From: Cornus controversa
Taxonomy: Eukaryota; Streptophyta; Magnoliopsida; Cornales; Cornaceae
Reading direction: 5' to 3'
DNA: 64,000 nt
Assembly (NCBI GenBank): GCA_026545225.1
Contig: CM048853.1
Location: forward strand, 43,850,755-43,914,754
Shown here: positions 1-10,246 of the stretch, piece after piece
How positions within the stretch are numbered: position 1 is the stretch's first letter
Layout: every line of letters begins with the position of its first letter
Translations under genes and position numbers: made by a program
The notes under the pieces: generated by a model
What the model saw: the letters and a program-made list of their open reading frames with translations, nothing else
Databases searched by the model: none
What the model was told of the DNA's origin: nothing

Positions 1-620
1 CAACCAAATTATCTCCGAGGCACTGTAAGTCCCATGCGGCATTTGAGCCGCCACATTTTGCATATATGTCTAAAAAGTTACATTTTGATGTAAATTGTCT
101 TTGACCTCTTTCACTAAACAACATGTCCACTTGTACTCGAAACCCAAATGTATGTGATTTCATCAAAGTTTATAAAATATATCCTTAAGATGTACTTGGG
201 ACATCCTCACCATGACCATTCATAGTAGCCTACAATAATGTTCCAAGCTGCAGAAATCTTTCTTTTCTAATGCAAAAACAATGTTTGAGTAACTAGTCCC
301 TCATATGACATACACGTCCTGCTGGACAGTCACTCTAGCAACATGCATGGGTGGTGGATGCCTTGTCCTAGTGCTGGAGTCCTCAAATGGGCACAATCAC
401 CTATCAAACTCAAAAGGGGGTTTTGTCAGGATCAAACCCTAGAATTTGCATATCAAAAAGAGAGATTGCTTCATTGGATCTCTCACACTGATTATAGGCA
501 CCGATCTTCAAATTACAGGCAACCAAATTATCTCCGAGGCACAGTAAGTCCCATGCGGCATGTGAGCAGCCACATTTTGCATATATGTCTAAAAAGTTAG
601 TCAGAATAATCACATTAAAA
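1..620 (-). pseudogene. PPR repeat relics, tandem, minus strand
   Basis: Read on the minus strand, 410-620 gives a recognisable pentatricopeptide-repeat stretch containing FLDIYAKCGCSHAAWDLL, then NLVACNLKIGAYNQCERSNE and DPDKTPF. This matches the 'YAKCG...A...F....N.V.WN.MI.GY...G...EAL.LF..M...G..PD..TF' pattern of PLS-class PPR proteins. Positions 1-80 are a second copy of the 521-600 part, nearly identical, and run off the window edge. No complete PPR tract, start codon or downstream E/DYW region is attached, so these are fragments rather than a gene. A plus-strand relative lies at 1672-1830. The longest open stretch (410-664) is only 84 codons. PPR relic identity is fairly sure; the parent gene is unknown. 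Confidence 0.6.
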
Positions 621-949
621 TTCGACTTTGATTGAAAAGTATCGTCCCTATTTAGAAAACACAAATATGAACCGATGTTCCACCATCTATACTCCTATTT
701 CGTACACAGCCCTTGGTGATATCATTAAGCTCTAGTTTCCAAAGCTCTATGTCCATAAAACCTCTCATAGCTTAACAGACCATTATTTGTTGACATGCTC
801 TGCAATGAAGCTAGTCCAAGACACCAAATTCCACTTGAGAATGACATCAGATACTCATACTCCTACTCTCATATTTGCACCAGAAACATACAGATGGAGT
901 AAATATGGAGTACCATAAACATCCATTTTGACCAACCCCGTTCATTTGG

Positions 950-1305
950 GACAATGGCAAGGATGATGATGTTGATGAACAATTATTTGAAATCTATTTT
1001 TTCCATGGGACTGTAAATGGAACAACTACATCATTGGAGCAAAAGTGTGTATGCATGCTGAGTGAGAAACAAGTTAAAAAGGCTTATGCATGAAAAAGGA
1101 TTAAGCACCAATGCTACGTTTCAAGATATCAAAGTTTACGTTCATATGTAAATTTAACTGAAAATCAAATGCGAACCAATTTCAGTCTATTCTATTCAGG
1201 AATTCTCAAATATAGGTCTCCCTCAATTCAAAGAATAAAAAATAAAACATAAAAACTGGGTTTATACTACAAGAAGTACCTTTTCTCTTACATTGTTCTT
1301 AGACG
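950..1305 (+). repeat. Duplicated 0.35-kb segment, copy 1
   Basis: This segment is clearly similar to 1885-2290, in the same orientation and about 0.93 kb away. Both copies keep an open coding-like stretch: here about 951-1083 reads KDDD, then FEIYFFHGTVNGTTTSLEQK, then MLSEKQVKKAYA and a stop. Copy 2 has matching residues with substitutions. Both end with the shared text 'ctacaagaagtacctt..ctcttacatt'. I do not recognise the peptide. Parallel preservation of the frame suggests it derives from a real exon, but no flanking gene structure is visible. Confidence 0.55.
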
Positions 1306-1671
1306 CCAAAACTTGTCTAACAAGAATTTTCCTAAAATACAACTCTAAAATAGAAACCTATTTCACAAGGAATTTGGGACACAATTCTCAACATTTGTTT
1401 TCTTGAGATTAGGCTTTTCTTACTTGCGGAAATTATGATTAGTTTTATTTTAAAAATATATATACTAAACCACAACTGAGCACATGCTGGGTCAACAATC
1501 TCAAATTAAAGTCTAGAATCGATATTGCTCCAACAATTGTTTGCATGATCAAATTGAATTTCCTCCTTGATAGATATGTGTACAGTACAATTAGCTACTC
1601 TATGTCGATACATAATACAATGCTACAAACAAAAAATGGGATAAATACTAAAACATGCCTCTGCAATTGGC

Positions 1672-1830
1672 AAAATGTGGCAGCTCAATAATGCCTTGGA
1701 GATAATTGGTTGCCTGTAACTTCAAGATTGGTGGTTATAATCAGTGTGAGAGAGCCAATGAAGCAATCCCCCTTTTTGATATGCAAATTCTAGGTTTGAT
1801 CCTGACAAAACTGCCCTTTTGAGTTTGTGA
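1672..1830 (+). pseudogene. PPR repeat relic, plus-strand copy
   Basis: This segment is the inverted counterpart of the PPR relic at 410-600. It encodes, with frame breaks, the same NLVACNLKIGAYNQCER-like run followed by ANEAIPLFDMQILG. A 1-base loss follows, so the DPDKT motif falls in another frame. It leads directly into an open stretch at 1827-2039 that belongs to the duplicated segment described separately. Together with 300-600 it forms an inverted repeat about 1.1 kb apart. It is non-functional in this form. Confidence 0.5.
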
Positions 1831-2290
1831 GGACATTGCTAGAGACACTGTTGAGCAGGACTGTCCAGCCAACGCCATTCATAGGGAATAAAGGCAAGGA
1901 TGATGATGATAAAATTCCATTTGAAATCTATTTTTTTCATGTGATCGTAAATGCAACTACTACATTGTTGGAGCAAAAGTATGAATGCATGTTGCGTGAG
2001 AAACAAGTTGATAAAGCTTCTGCAGGATCAATAAGATGAATGAAAAAGGATTACGCACCAATGCTATGTTTCAAGATATCGAAGTTTACACACATGTAAG
2101 TTCAACTAAAAATCAATGAACAAAGTTGGAACCAATTTCAGTATATTCTATTCAGGAATTCTCAAATCTAGGTTTTCCTCAATTCAAAGACTAAGAATTT
2201 GATTGCCAAAATGAACAAAGAAATGAATATAAAGAAAAATGAAAAACAAACTCACACTACAAGAAGTACCTTCTCTTACATTGCTCTTCT
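1827..2290 (+). repeat. Duplicated segment copy 2 with open frame
   Basis: This is the second copy of the segment at 950-1305; alignment runs from about 1885 to 2290. The frame at 1827-2039 is open for about 70 codons from a GTG with no ATG, and contains KDDDDKIPFEIYFFHVIVNA and LEQKYECMLREKQVDKASAG. The last 15 bases of the copy include the stop codon of the minus-strand small ORF at 2276-2573, so the duplication reaches into the 3' end of that reading frame. Function is unknown. Treat it as a relic exon or part of an uncharacterised repeat. Confidence 0.45.
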
Positions 2291-2573
2291 TCTCTTTCTT
2301 CTCCTAACAATCTCCATTTCCATACAACCCTTGGCTCGTTTCTGCAGATCTTCTCTCTTCAACCCCACACCCACCAACAAAGTGCCAAAACAAAACTCTA
2401 GAATCCAATCTTTAGCCCCTCTCTTCCACCCGTTAATCAAAATCCCAAACAGAGACAAACCCAAACCTCCCCAAAACACATCATTATCCATTTCTTTCCC
2501 CAACATCAACCACAACCCCAGACCACAAACCCAATAAAACCCAAATTCATCTTCCTCTTCCTCCTCCACCCAT
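2276..2573 (-). pseudogene. Small multi-pass membrane protein ORF with start frameshift
   Basis: A minus-strand frame of about 97 codons reads EEEEEDEFGFYWVCGLGLWL and continues with hydrophobic runs around VFWGGLGLSLFGILING and WILEFCFGTLLVGVGL. It ends in a basic RRRKRRRAM tail at a TAA (2278-2276). That gives an acidic N-terminus, about three membrane segments and a basic C-terminus. There is no in-frame ATG upstream: an ATG at 2573-2571 is followed by one extra G, and ignoring that G would put the ATG in frame. It is therefore either a pseudogene with a 1-bp insertion, a sequencing error in a real gene, or a chance ORF. I do not recognise the family. The bias of the frame and its membrane pattern make chance less likely. 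Confidence 0.4.
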
Positions 2574-2599
2574 CAAAGCCTCCCCCTCCAAAACCCTTA

Positions 2600-3283
2600 G
2601 GGAAACGTAATCTCATCCCCCTCCCCCAAATTTCACCCTTGAGCTTGTGGAATAATTCTGTGTAAAAGTAATTAGGCCATTAAGAGGGTTGGTTGCCTTT
2701 TGTTATCCTACCATCACTAAAAGCACATGCATATGGACCTTTTGGGGCCACCATCAGGATAATGTATGTTCTGTATATATGTCATCCATTTATATATGGA
2801 CATTGCACTACACCTTTCTCAATCAGTGCCACCTTTCCCTTTCGAGAGAGAGAGAGAGAGGTGGATATTGATTGGCACCAACAATGTTCATGGAACTTTA
2901 AAATTAATTGAAAATTTATTATGTCAGTATTGGACCTCAAAAGGATGTAAATAATATGGAAACAATTTCCCTACTTCTAAACCCTGCGAGTGCTATAGTA
3001 ACCTTTCAACACAAATTATATTAATCATGCAAATAACTCCATTCATGAAACAATTCCATTCATGATAAAAAAAATTAAAAAAAAAAGTTACAGTAAACTG
3101 AAATTTAAAAAGCAGTATTAGACTATCACCTGATAGCAACATTATTACCATCACTCTAATAAGGGAGTGTTCAGCTTCAAACGCAGATATTTAACCAACA
3201 GAAATAGTAAGCTAATCCTAACAACTTACCAATTGCGATTGCCAACATATCATCAGTCAGGAGTAATGCAAGATTTTCAGTCA
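2600..3283. other. Intergenic spacer, likely F-box 3' flank
   Basis: I see no gene here. The stretch has a short GA microsatellite near 2843-2862 and A-runs near 3066-3086. The part next to 3283 is probably the 3' untranslated and termination region of the minus-strand F-box gene, but no clear polyadenylation signal can be assigned. Confidence 0.4.
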
Positions 3284-4588
3284 TCAGGAGTTAAGAGATG
3301 TCAAAGCAAAAAGGAAATGCATAAACGCATGTTTTTTGAGTGTGCACGCATCTGGTGCATTAGAATCAGGTTGTTCCTCAGAATCATCAGCCATAACACA
3401 AGAATCTACCTGAGCATTCACTCCATCCAGCAAAGCGAAGCTCTCAGCGTAGGTACCCACATAAACAGAGTCCCTTCCGCCACGATTAGAGAAATTTGTT
3501 ACAGCTCCGTCATGAGGGTAGTAAGAGACCACCCTACCACTCTTCTTAGCAAGCAGTATGTCTCCATTCCTCCTGAAGCCAAGTGCCACCCCTAATCCTC
3601 CTTCCAAATTGACATTAAAGAGGTTGCTCCAGGAACTCATTACACCGTATTTTTGCATCACCCACACTGAACAATTACCAATCTTATTCCGATTATCATA
3701 ATGGAACACCGAAAGTGTGTCCCCAGATAAATTAGAAAATGCAATGACAAGATTCAACGGATTCTCGAGCACCAGCATATTGGGAAGTTTTAGCTCACAG
3801 AAGAACTCACCTCCCGCATCAAACCCCATAATCGTGTTGCTGCGAATATTTTCCTTCCTGTCCTTGTCCGACGAATTTCTATACACTAGCCAATGAATCT
3901 TCCCATTCACAAACACAGAACTCCAAAAATACTCAACCATTCGAAATGGAGGCACCATTTCGGGCGCAATGGATTTCCAACAACCGGTGCGCAGCGAGAA
4001 GACATCCACCATAGGAGTAGCATCATATCCTTCATTCCCCATAAAAACCCTTCCAAAATGGTTCTCTCTACTGCACTGTTGGTACGCAATGCGCACAACT
4101 TTGAAATCATTGGTCCCAGAAACGCCGAATCCAAGAGCAAACATGTATGGTCCAAAGTGCGCGAGGCAAACGAGTGGTTTGGGAAGGTTCACACACTTAC
4201 GAATTGCGGGGTTCCAGAGTATCACCCTTTCAGCATAGTCAAATTGGTCATCCGAGAGGCAAATCAAGCCATTCACAACACCCACCATTCGGAAAAAGGT
4301 GTTTGTTCTAGTCTTGAATGGGCATTTGAGTTCCAAACACTCATTGAGCTGTGCTTCCACTCCGTCTTCGTCAAATCGGAGCAAATATCGCTCCTGCTTG
4401 AGTTGCAAATCATAATACTTGATCAGTAGCTGATTGTTTTTTGATTCTTTCAGGTATTTCGCCCTGAAATCAGGGTCAGTGATTAGAGACAGCCAATACT
4501 TCGATACGCACCTGAATTTAAGGAGAGACTTCACCGGCAATTTTGCGAAGATTTTGAACAAGACATCTCTTGGCATGTAGTCCGACAT
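3284..4588 (-). CDS. F-box protein with FBA-type associated domain (CPR1-like)
   Basis: This is a single uninterrupted 434-codon frame, starting at the ATG at 4588 and ending at 3284. Residues 3-45 form an F-box (MPRDVLFKIFAKLPVKSLLK, then FRCVSKYWLSLI and DPDF). In known proteins this binds SKP1 in an SCF E3 ubiquitin ligase. Residues about 95-330 look like the F-box-associated (FBA) region, with GLICLSDD, ILWNPAIRKCVNLP, GFGVSGTNDFKVVRI, VDVFSLRTGCWKSI and FVNGKIHWLVYR. The length matches the plant CPR1/CPR30-like family, whose members target diverse substrates including NLR proteins; the substrate here cannot be told. The acidic C-terminal tail (DDSEEQPD) is unusual but intact. A (TA)n-linked repeat lies about 120 bp upstream of the ATG and may sit in the promoter. 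The gene appears intronless and functional. Confidence 0.92.
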   Translation of the reverse strand: MSDYMPRDVLFKIFAKLPVKSLLKFRCVSKYWLSLITDPDFRAKYLKESKNNQLLIKYYDLQLKQERYLLRFDEDGVEAQLNECLELKCPFKTRTNTFFRMVGVVNGLICLSDDQFDYAERVILWNPAIRKCVNLPKPLVCLAHFGPYMFALGFGVSGTNDFKVVRIAYQQCSRENHFGRVFMGNEGYDATPMVDVFSLRTGCWKSIAPEMVPPFRMVEYFWSSVFVNGKIHWLVYRNSSDKDRKENIRSNTIMGFDAGGEFFCELKLPNMLVLENPLNLVIAFSNLSGDTLSVFHYDNRNKIGNCSVWVMQKYGVMSSWSNLFNVNLEGGLGVALGFRRNGDILLAKKSGRVVSYYPHDGAVTNFSNRGGRDSVYVGTYAESFALLDGVNAQVDSCVMADDSEEQPDSNAPDACTLKKHAFMHFLFALTSLNS

Positions 4589-4707
4589 GGCAGGCTAGGG
4601 TTTGGGGAGAAAGGAGGAGGCGGCTGTAGTTCTAGGGTTTTCTTTTTTGGGTTAAGGTTTTTGAGTTTGTTTTTTATTTTTGCAGTCTCGAGAAAGAAAG
4701 AAAGTAA

Positions 4708-5042
4708 AAAGGGTGAATTTCAAAAAACCCCCCTTTAACTATCATTCGTTTGCAAATAACCTCCCTTATGAATTGTTTTTGCAAAAATATTCTCCCAACT
4801 ATCATAATGGGGTTATTGAGATAACAGACGTTAAATACCTCTTTTGAACCGTTTGGGCATGTGTTTTACTATATATTTTTTTAGTTTGGTATAAGGTTAA
4901 AACGACGTCGTTTTATGATCTAATTTATCTAAACAGACAACCCTTTCGTATACGCGACTTGTATCGATCTGTATACACGCCATTGTTACCGTTTGAAGTT
5001 TCAACCCTCTGGTTTGATTTGCAAGTACACCCCCTCTTAATA

Positions 5043-5109
<67 letters not shown>

Positions 5110-5110
5110 C
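4708..5110 (-). repeat. (TA)n-linked dispersed repeat, copy A
   Basis: About 335 bp are shared, in inverted orientation, with 11733-12091. Landmarks are GGGTGAATTTC at one end, an internal AAAACGACGTCGTTTT palindrome near 4902, and a CTTAATACGAT end that runs straight into a (TA)n tract (5045-5095), here followed by (GT)n. No coding potential or terminal inverted repeats are visible. It lies just upstream of the F-box gene. It looks like a non-autonomous element, one end of which is always next to a TA microsatellite. Confidence 0.7.
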
Positions 5111-6130
5111 TACCCTATTTCATTCTCTCTTCCCTCTATCTACATCTGTCACATGAAAACCCTAGTTTAGAAGTTTATCTTTTGAGTTTTTTGAGGTGGT
5201 GTTGTTCTCTGACGTGGTCCTTTTTAAGAAGAAGACAAGGAAATTGGGTAGTGGTCCAACAGACAAGTGTTGGTGGTGGTCCCTGTGTTGGTACATTTCG
5301 AATTTATTACTGTCTGTGATTATAAAATTAGGGTTTTGTTTAGTTTTTTAATGTTCTTCAGAAATTGTTAATGTTCTATCATTAGAAAATTAGGACTTTT
5401 GTATCTTAAACCACCTGGATGCAAACACAAGTGATTTAGTATTGTATATTGTCAAAATCTTGCTCTTTTTGCATGTGATACATATATTCGATATTCTAAA
5501 AATTAGGGCTTTTTAACATTAGGGCTTTTTACACTTTTATTGTTTGTATATTATTACTTTTGCATATGGAGTGTGACAATTTTGACATTTTAGTCACGAA
5601 CTTGGTATGATAATTTACCACTATAATTTGTTTCGAATTTGTTTAGTTTGTTAATGTTATTGAGAAATTGTTAATTTTCTATCATTAGAAAATTAGGACT
5701 TTTATAGCTTAAACCAAACTACAGTAGTATTGTCGACTTTATGGTTATATATAACTTCACTCCCAAACATTCTTGTCTTCTTGATTTATTCATAAAATTT
5801 GACACACACTTGGACAGTTTACTAGATTCTTAAGTACCCAGATTGATAATCCACCATGAATTCCATTATCTAACTCAATCAACTACAAACATAATAAGTT
5901 GACAACAACAAACTACTTTCATCAATTTTTATTGTATATATAGGGGTGTATGAATACTCTGTATGTGTGCAATTTCATAGGTGATGTATACAGATGTATT
6001 GCTAGCAGAGAACTTGATGACAAAGGATACACATTCATTCATTAATGGACTTCTAATATATATTGTCACAGGATACGCATTCATTCATTAATGGACTCAA
6101 AATGAAAAATAAATACAAGTTTTTTCAAAA
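5111..6130. other. Spacer without recognisable gene
   Basis: AT-rich sequence with two loosely similar blocks (around 5335-5400 and 5640-5705, both with 'ttagaaaattaggactttt') that suggest an old local duplication. Only short, unconvincing frames occur. A short direct repeat 'ggatac.cattcattcattaatggact' occurs near 6025 and 6071. Confidence 0.4.
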
Positions 6131-6132
6131 AT

Positions 6133-6354
6133 TTATTTCTTAGGGAGAAATTTCTCTCTAAGTTCTGCAACATCAATCTCGTCAAAGTGATTCTCTGGAA
6201 TCCAGTTACCAGTCTTTGGATCTCTCATCCAAAATATCTCCTCTCTCTCTGCCGGAACTCCTTTCCTCTGACCGCTCCAATCCATCACCTTCCTCCTTAC
6301 CGAAGAGGTGCCAGGTTGTGCTCTAATGGTCTCTGCTGCAACTGTGTACGTCGG
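6133..6354 (-). pseudogene. LEA_3 / SAG21-like last exon (orphan)
   Basis: The minus-strand frame ends in FWMRDPKTGNWIPENHFDEI then DVAELREKFLPKK and a TAA. This is the conserved C-terminus of the LEA_3 (Lea5/SAG21) family, small mitochondria-associated stress proteins whose first exon normally encodes MARSF plus a targeting sequence. A plausible acceptor, tttgtgttgcag, ends at 6355, giving a last exon of 73 codons beginning PTYTVAAET. I could not find the matching first exon upstream (6470-6980 on the minus strand). That region is dominated by a (TA)n palindrome. Either exon 1 is farther away or diverged, or the gene has lost its 5' half. The exon itself has no stop or frameshift, so it could still be part of a live gene with a long intron. 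Confidence 0.65.
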
Positions 6355-6369
6355 CTGCAACACAAACCA

Positions 6370-6372
<3 letters not shown>

Positions 6373-6411
<39 letters not shown>

Positions 6412-6418
6412 TTAAATG

Positions 6419-6454
<36 letters not shown>

Positions 6455-6462
6455 CATTTAAG
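6373..6462. repeat. (TA)n tract with perfect flanking palindrome
   Basis: A TA tract (6374-6410) is followed by CTTAAATGTA (6411-6420), a second TA tract, and TACATTTAAG (6453-6462), the exact reverse complement. The result is a long hairpin. It sits about 20 bp inside the presumed intron of the LEA_3 exon. It may be the remains of an element inserted in, or generating, TA repeats. Confidence 0.75.
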
Positions 6463-6971
6463 TATTGTGTTCGAATCTCTCTCCAAAAAAAATTTATAAT
6501 CTAATATTTGTCTTTGAAGCTTCATCTTCAACAACACTACTTGAATGCTTGTCCCGTTCAATCATATAATTGCAATGCTAAAATGTCAATTTAAAGTTCT
6601 ACATGATTTGCATGGTGGGAGTCAAATTAGTGAATATTGAATGAAGCTTGAAATAATGACATAGTGGGGTTGGAACAAATGTAATGCTTCATCAAGTTTT
6701 CCTTCACTTACAGGGTGACTTCTTCATAATTAAAGAATTCTAGTTTCAATGAATCAAGATGTGGGAGGTTACATTGCACTTCCATTGTTGGTTCACCTTG
6801 GATAAGTGAAGAAATGAGTCATATTAGGCTCAATCTGAGTAAAAGCCTACACTTTTTTCTTTTAATTCACTCCTAGCTTTTTCATCAACAAAAAACAGAG
6901 AACACAAAATAAAATTAAAGTGAAGAATACAGAAAAGATAGATATAAATACCATGGTGAAGGAATAAAGTT

Positions 6972-7535
6972 TGTTACACACACAACTTGCAGACAACTAT
7001 TTTTTTTTTTTTTTTGTCATCTACTCTATATTAATGGAAATATTTTCTCACTTTTTGACATGCTCTGCTAACTTTTTTTTTAGACTAATAACTCTATATT
7101 GGTCTGATAATTTGCCACTATTTGTTACACATACAACTTGCGGTCAACTAAATATATATATTTTTTTTTTGTCAGCTACTCTATATTGATGGAAATATTT
7201 TCTCACTTTTTGACATGCGCTGCTTACTTTTAGAGTAATAACTCTATATTGGTCTGATAACTTGTCACTATAATTTGCTACACATACAACTTGCAGTCAA
7301 CTAATTTTTATTTTTTTTTTGTAAGCTACTCTATATTGATGGAAATATTTTCTCACTTTTTGACATGCGCTGCTAACTTTTTTTTTAGACTAATAACTCT
7401 ATATTGGTCTGATAATTTGCCACTATAATTTCCTACACATACAACTTGCAGTCAACTACATTTTTTTTTTTTTTGTCAACTACTCTATATTGATGGAAAT
7501 ATTTTCTCACTTTTTGACATGTGCTGTTGACTTTG
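6972..7535. repeat. Tandem repeat, about 155-bp unit, 3.6 copies
   Basis: The units start near 6972, 7121, 7276 and 7431. Each holds 'acacatacaacttgca.tcaacta', a T-run, 'ctactctatattgatggaaa', 'tattttctcactttttgaca' and 'taactctatattggtctgat'. The last unit is partial and runs directly into the PB1-like reading frame at 7545. The array looks like a minisatellite within an intron or 5' region of that relic. Confidence 0.85.
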
Positions 7536-7544
7536 ACAGATCTC

Positions 7545-7969
7545 ATGGCTAAGTTATTCACACTTGAATATCATCATGGTGGTAGGTTTGAGACATCTGG
7601 ATCTGGGTTGTTGTCATACAGTGGAGGTAGTGTATATTTATATGAAAATGTTGATCCAGACTACATGTCTTATTTTGAAATGCAAGACATTGCTCAAGGA
7701 CTAGGTTATGAGAGGGGTTCAGTTGACTTTTATTATATAGCACCTTTGATGGTGATGTGATTGAGATGTTTGAATCTAATAAGAGGTTTGCATTATTGAA
7801 AATATTGTTAGTTAAACATGTTGTAGATCATGGAGTGACTGAGGTGGAAGCTGCAGTGGAGGATCTAATGGGTGATAAAGATTCTTCACTAGGTGATGAA
7901 GATGTAGTCTGGAGGTACATCCATCAACACAAAACACTCAAGCATCCTCTTCAAGGTATACTATTTTGA
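7545..7969 (+). pseudogene. PB1-like N-terminal domain of a MULE-type protein, frameshifted
   Basis: The frame from about 7545 reads MAKLFTLEYHHGG then a glycine-rich turn, SGGSVYLYENVDPDYMSYFE and MQDIAQGLGYER. This resembles the plant PB1-like domain found at the N-terminus of many Mutator-like transposase proteins ('F.....HGG.F......Y.GG......DPD..SYFE.....ELGY'). After FYYIAPL the frame breaks near 7745-7755 and continues in another frame with DGDVIEMFESNKRFALLK and an acidic linker to 7969, where a possible donor (CTTCAAG/GTATAC) occurs. A possible acceptor follows at 8038. No transposase core or zinc knuckle is seen downstream. It is a broken transposon-derived fragment. Confidence 0.6.
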
Positions 7970-8059
7970 AATTTAACGAGTTTTGTTTTATAAAAATACT
8001 TCGACATAAATCTTAAAACTTAAAATTTTCATTTGGCAGGTGACTAGTGGTTTTGTGGG

Positions 8060-8345
8060 TAGAAAAAAGAAGGTTCAATGTGTTTTGGTGGTAGAAGAAA
8101 GCTGAAGGACATGGTGGCAATTTAAGGACATGGTGGTAGTTTTTGCTGGTGGTTTTGGTGGTTTTTGTGTGTAGGAAAAAGAATTGGTTTATTGTGTTTT
8201 GGTGGTAGAAGAAAGCTGAAGGACATGGTGGCAATTTTTGCTGGTGGTTTTTGTGTGTAGGAAAAAGAATATTTAATGTGTTTTGGTGATAGAAGAAAGA
8301 TGAAGGACATGGGGGTAGTTTTTGCTAGTGGTTTTTGTGTGGATA
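8060..8345. repeat. Tandem repeat, about 80-120-bp imperfect unit
   Basis: Three copies of 'gttttggtggtagaagaaag' followed by 'ctgaaggacatggtggcaat' occur near 8080, 8199 and 8280, joined by 'ttgctggtggtttttgtgtg'. Open frames on both strands here are products of the repeat and not genes. Confidence 0.8.
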
Positions 8346-8489
8346 GTGCAGACCTATAATTTATGTGTTTTTACTGATAGTATTTGACATTTCAAGCTAG
8401 AAATTATTGACTAATTTAATTTGTGTGTGTTCATATGGGCTTGTAATGATGCTGACATTTCAATTGTCGAATTGTAATGATGTTGATGT

Positions 8490-8695
8490 GGTTTTGGGCA
8501 ATATTGAAATATAGTTGACAGGATATGTGCTTATAGTTTGTGAAATATTGAAATATAGATAGCAGGATATGTGCTTATAGATTGTGTGGATGGTGCTTAT
8601 AGCATATTTTCCTATTGATGGATGGTGCTTATAGTTTGTGCAATATTGAAATATAGATATAGATAACATGATATGTGCTTATAGTTTGAGATTCT
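8490..8695. repeat. Imperfect short tandem repeat, about 55-65 bp
   Basis: The phrases 'caatattgaaatatag' and 'gatatgtgcttatagtttg' recur at least three times. A sub-repeat 'gatggtgcttatag' also recurs. No gene is visible. Confidence 0.75.
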
Positions 8696-8699
8696 GCAT

Positions 8700-10246
8700 T
8701 AAAATTGAATGTTGTAGCATAATTGGTTTGTGTAAGAACAACAGGGACACTCCTTTTCATGTGTTCACTAAATTATTTAGCTAGATCAATCATATTCTTC
8801 ATGAATTTCATATCTTCCAAGCTCTTTATATAACTAGCCAGATTCCTGCCTGGAACAAAAAAAAAGCAGAAATTTGTTGGACTTCCCTGACAATTTATGG
8901 GATGTTCTACATCTAAGGTAGAGCCGATTGTATCAACTTCTTCCCAGTTAAATGGGGATAAACATCATTCAGAGTGAATCTAGCCTTAGTGCTTTGATTA
9001 GCACTCTGGCTACTAAAAACACCAAAGGGTGTACAGGCTTGAGCTATCCATTTAGCATTTTAGGTTTTACATTAATAGAAACCCGGAAAAAAAGTGTATA
9101 TATATCTTTAATCTTTTATTTTAGTTATTATAAAGTTTTTTTTTCTATTCTTTTATTTATTTTTTTACTTTTTTGAGTTTATGTTTCAGACTTCAATCTT
9201 CTAGTCATGAAAGATATCATATCAGATGTGCCTAGAGTTCATGCAAGCTTCAAACCATCAGTCTCTTGCAGATTCAACTCCATTTGCATGTTGTTACGGG
9301 CCACATCCATTCTGATCATCACAGATCATTAGATGTTTACTCTGTCGATAAAAGCTACAAAAATGCTACAATTGTATCATCAGTAGAGGTAGATTACGTT
9401 ATGTGGTATTGGGAATAATATACTGTCACACCCAAAGATCAAGAACTTCAAATCTTCAAAACCACACAGAATGAAAAGAGGCAGAAATTAAATTGCATTC
9501 GAAAAGCTTTCTAGAGTCAGAAACAAAACTTTAGAGCAAGATAAAAACACAAGATAATAATATTGTTTGAAAACACACTGGTGTTTTTCTGTCCTCTGCT
9601 GCATGGAATACTGTTTCCACTGTAGCACCCTTTCTTTTGCTTGATCCGTTTTCCAAGATCTTCAAGCACAAATGTAGTAATTGTCTGGCTACTACTGAAC
9701 AGAACACACCAAAGTAAACCCCTTTATGATTCCCAACATAGCCCACTCCTACTTCAGTATGTGTTTTGTGGAGGTGGACAGAGGTGGGCTGTGAAAAGAG
9801 TGATAGTGAAGGTTACTTGTAATAAAGAAATAAGGTTATGGAAAGTTAGAGTCTAGTAGTTTAGTGGCGATGGTAAGTTCAAGTGATGTAGTATAGTGCT
9901 GTTGCATGAGGTTAATGGTTAATGGTGATGGCTTGGCAGAGATTGAGGACTGTACAAGTGACTAGTTGGAGTGGCCTTAGAGAGGATAAAAGAGAAAGAA
10001 AGAAACAATGACAGATGAGAGAAAGAGTATTTTAGTTCTTATCAGTTCTTTAAATGAAATATGTAATTGTTCTGTGAAGGTAATATGGTAACAGGACACT
10101 TCGTCTCCTTCTAAAGGAATTTTCTCATAAATTTCAGAATAGGGGATAACCTTTCAAAAGGTCTGCAAGAAGTTGCCAATTCTCAGAAACCTATCACATA
10201 TCAAATGAAACACTAAAAAAATAGGGATCTAAAAAATTCCTATTAA
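8700..10246. other. Spacer without recognisable gene
   Basis: I see no coding signal or structured repeat here. Frames up to about 75 codons occur on both strands, with no family resemblance. The sequence immediately upstream of 10247 does not continue the PPR reading frame, so this spacer replaces or interrupts the 5' part of that gene. Confidence 0.4.

Noticed and set aside
4959-5156. Open frames through (TA)n giving IYIYIYIY peptides (also at 6187, 11634, 16503 and 59548)
   Set aside because: They exist only because the TA dinucleotide repeat has no stop in two frames. No conserved sequence on either side.
8013-8310. Overlapping minus-strand ORFs with repeated FFYHQNT and KNHQ text
   Set aside because: They are translations of the tandem DNA repeat at 8060-8345, with no independent coding signal.
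9531-9856. Two opposing frames of about 71 codons upstream of the PPR relic
   Set aside because: No PPR motif or other family resemblance. They do not connect to the frame at 10247.
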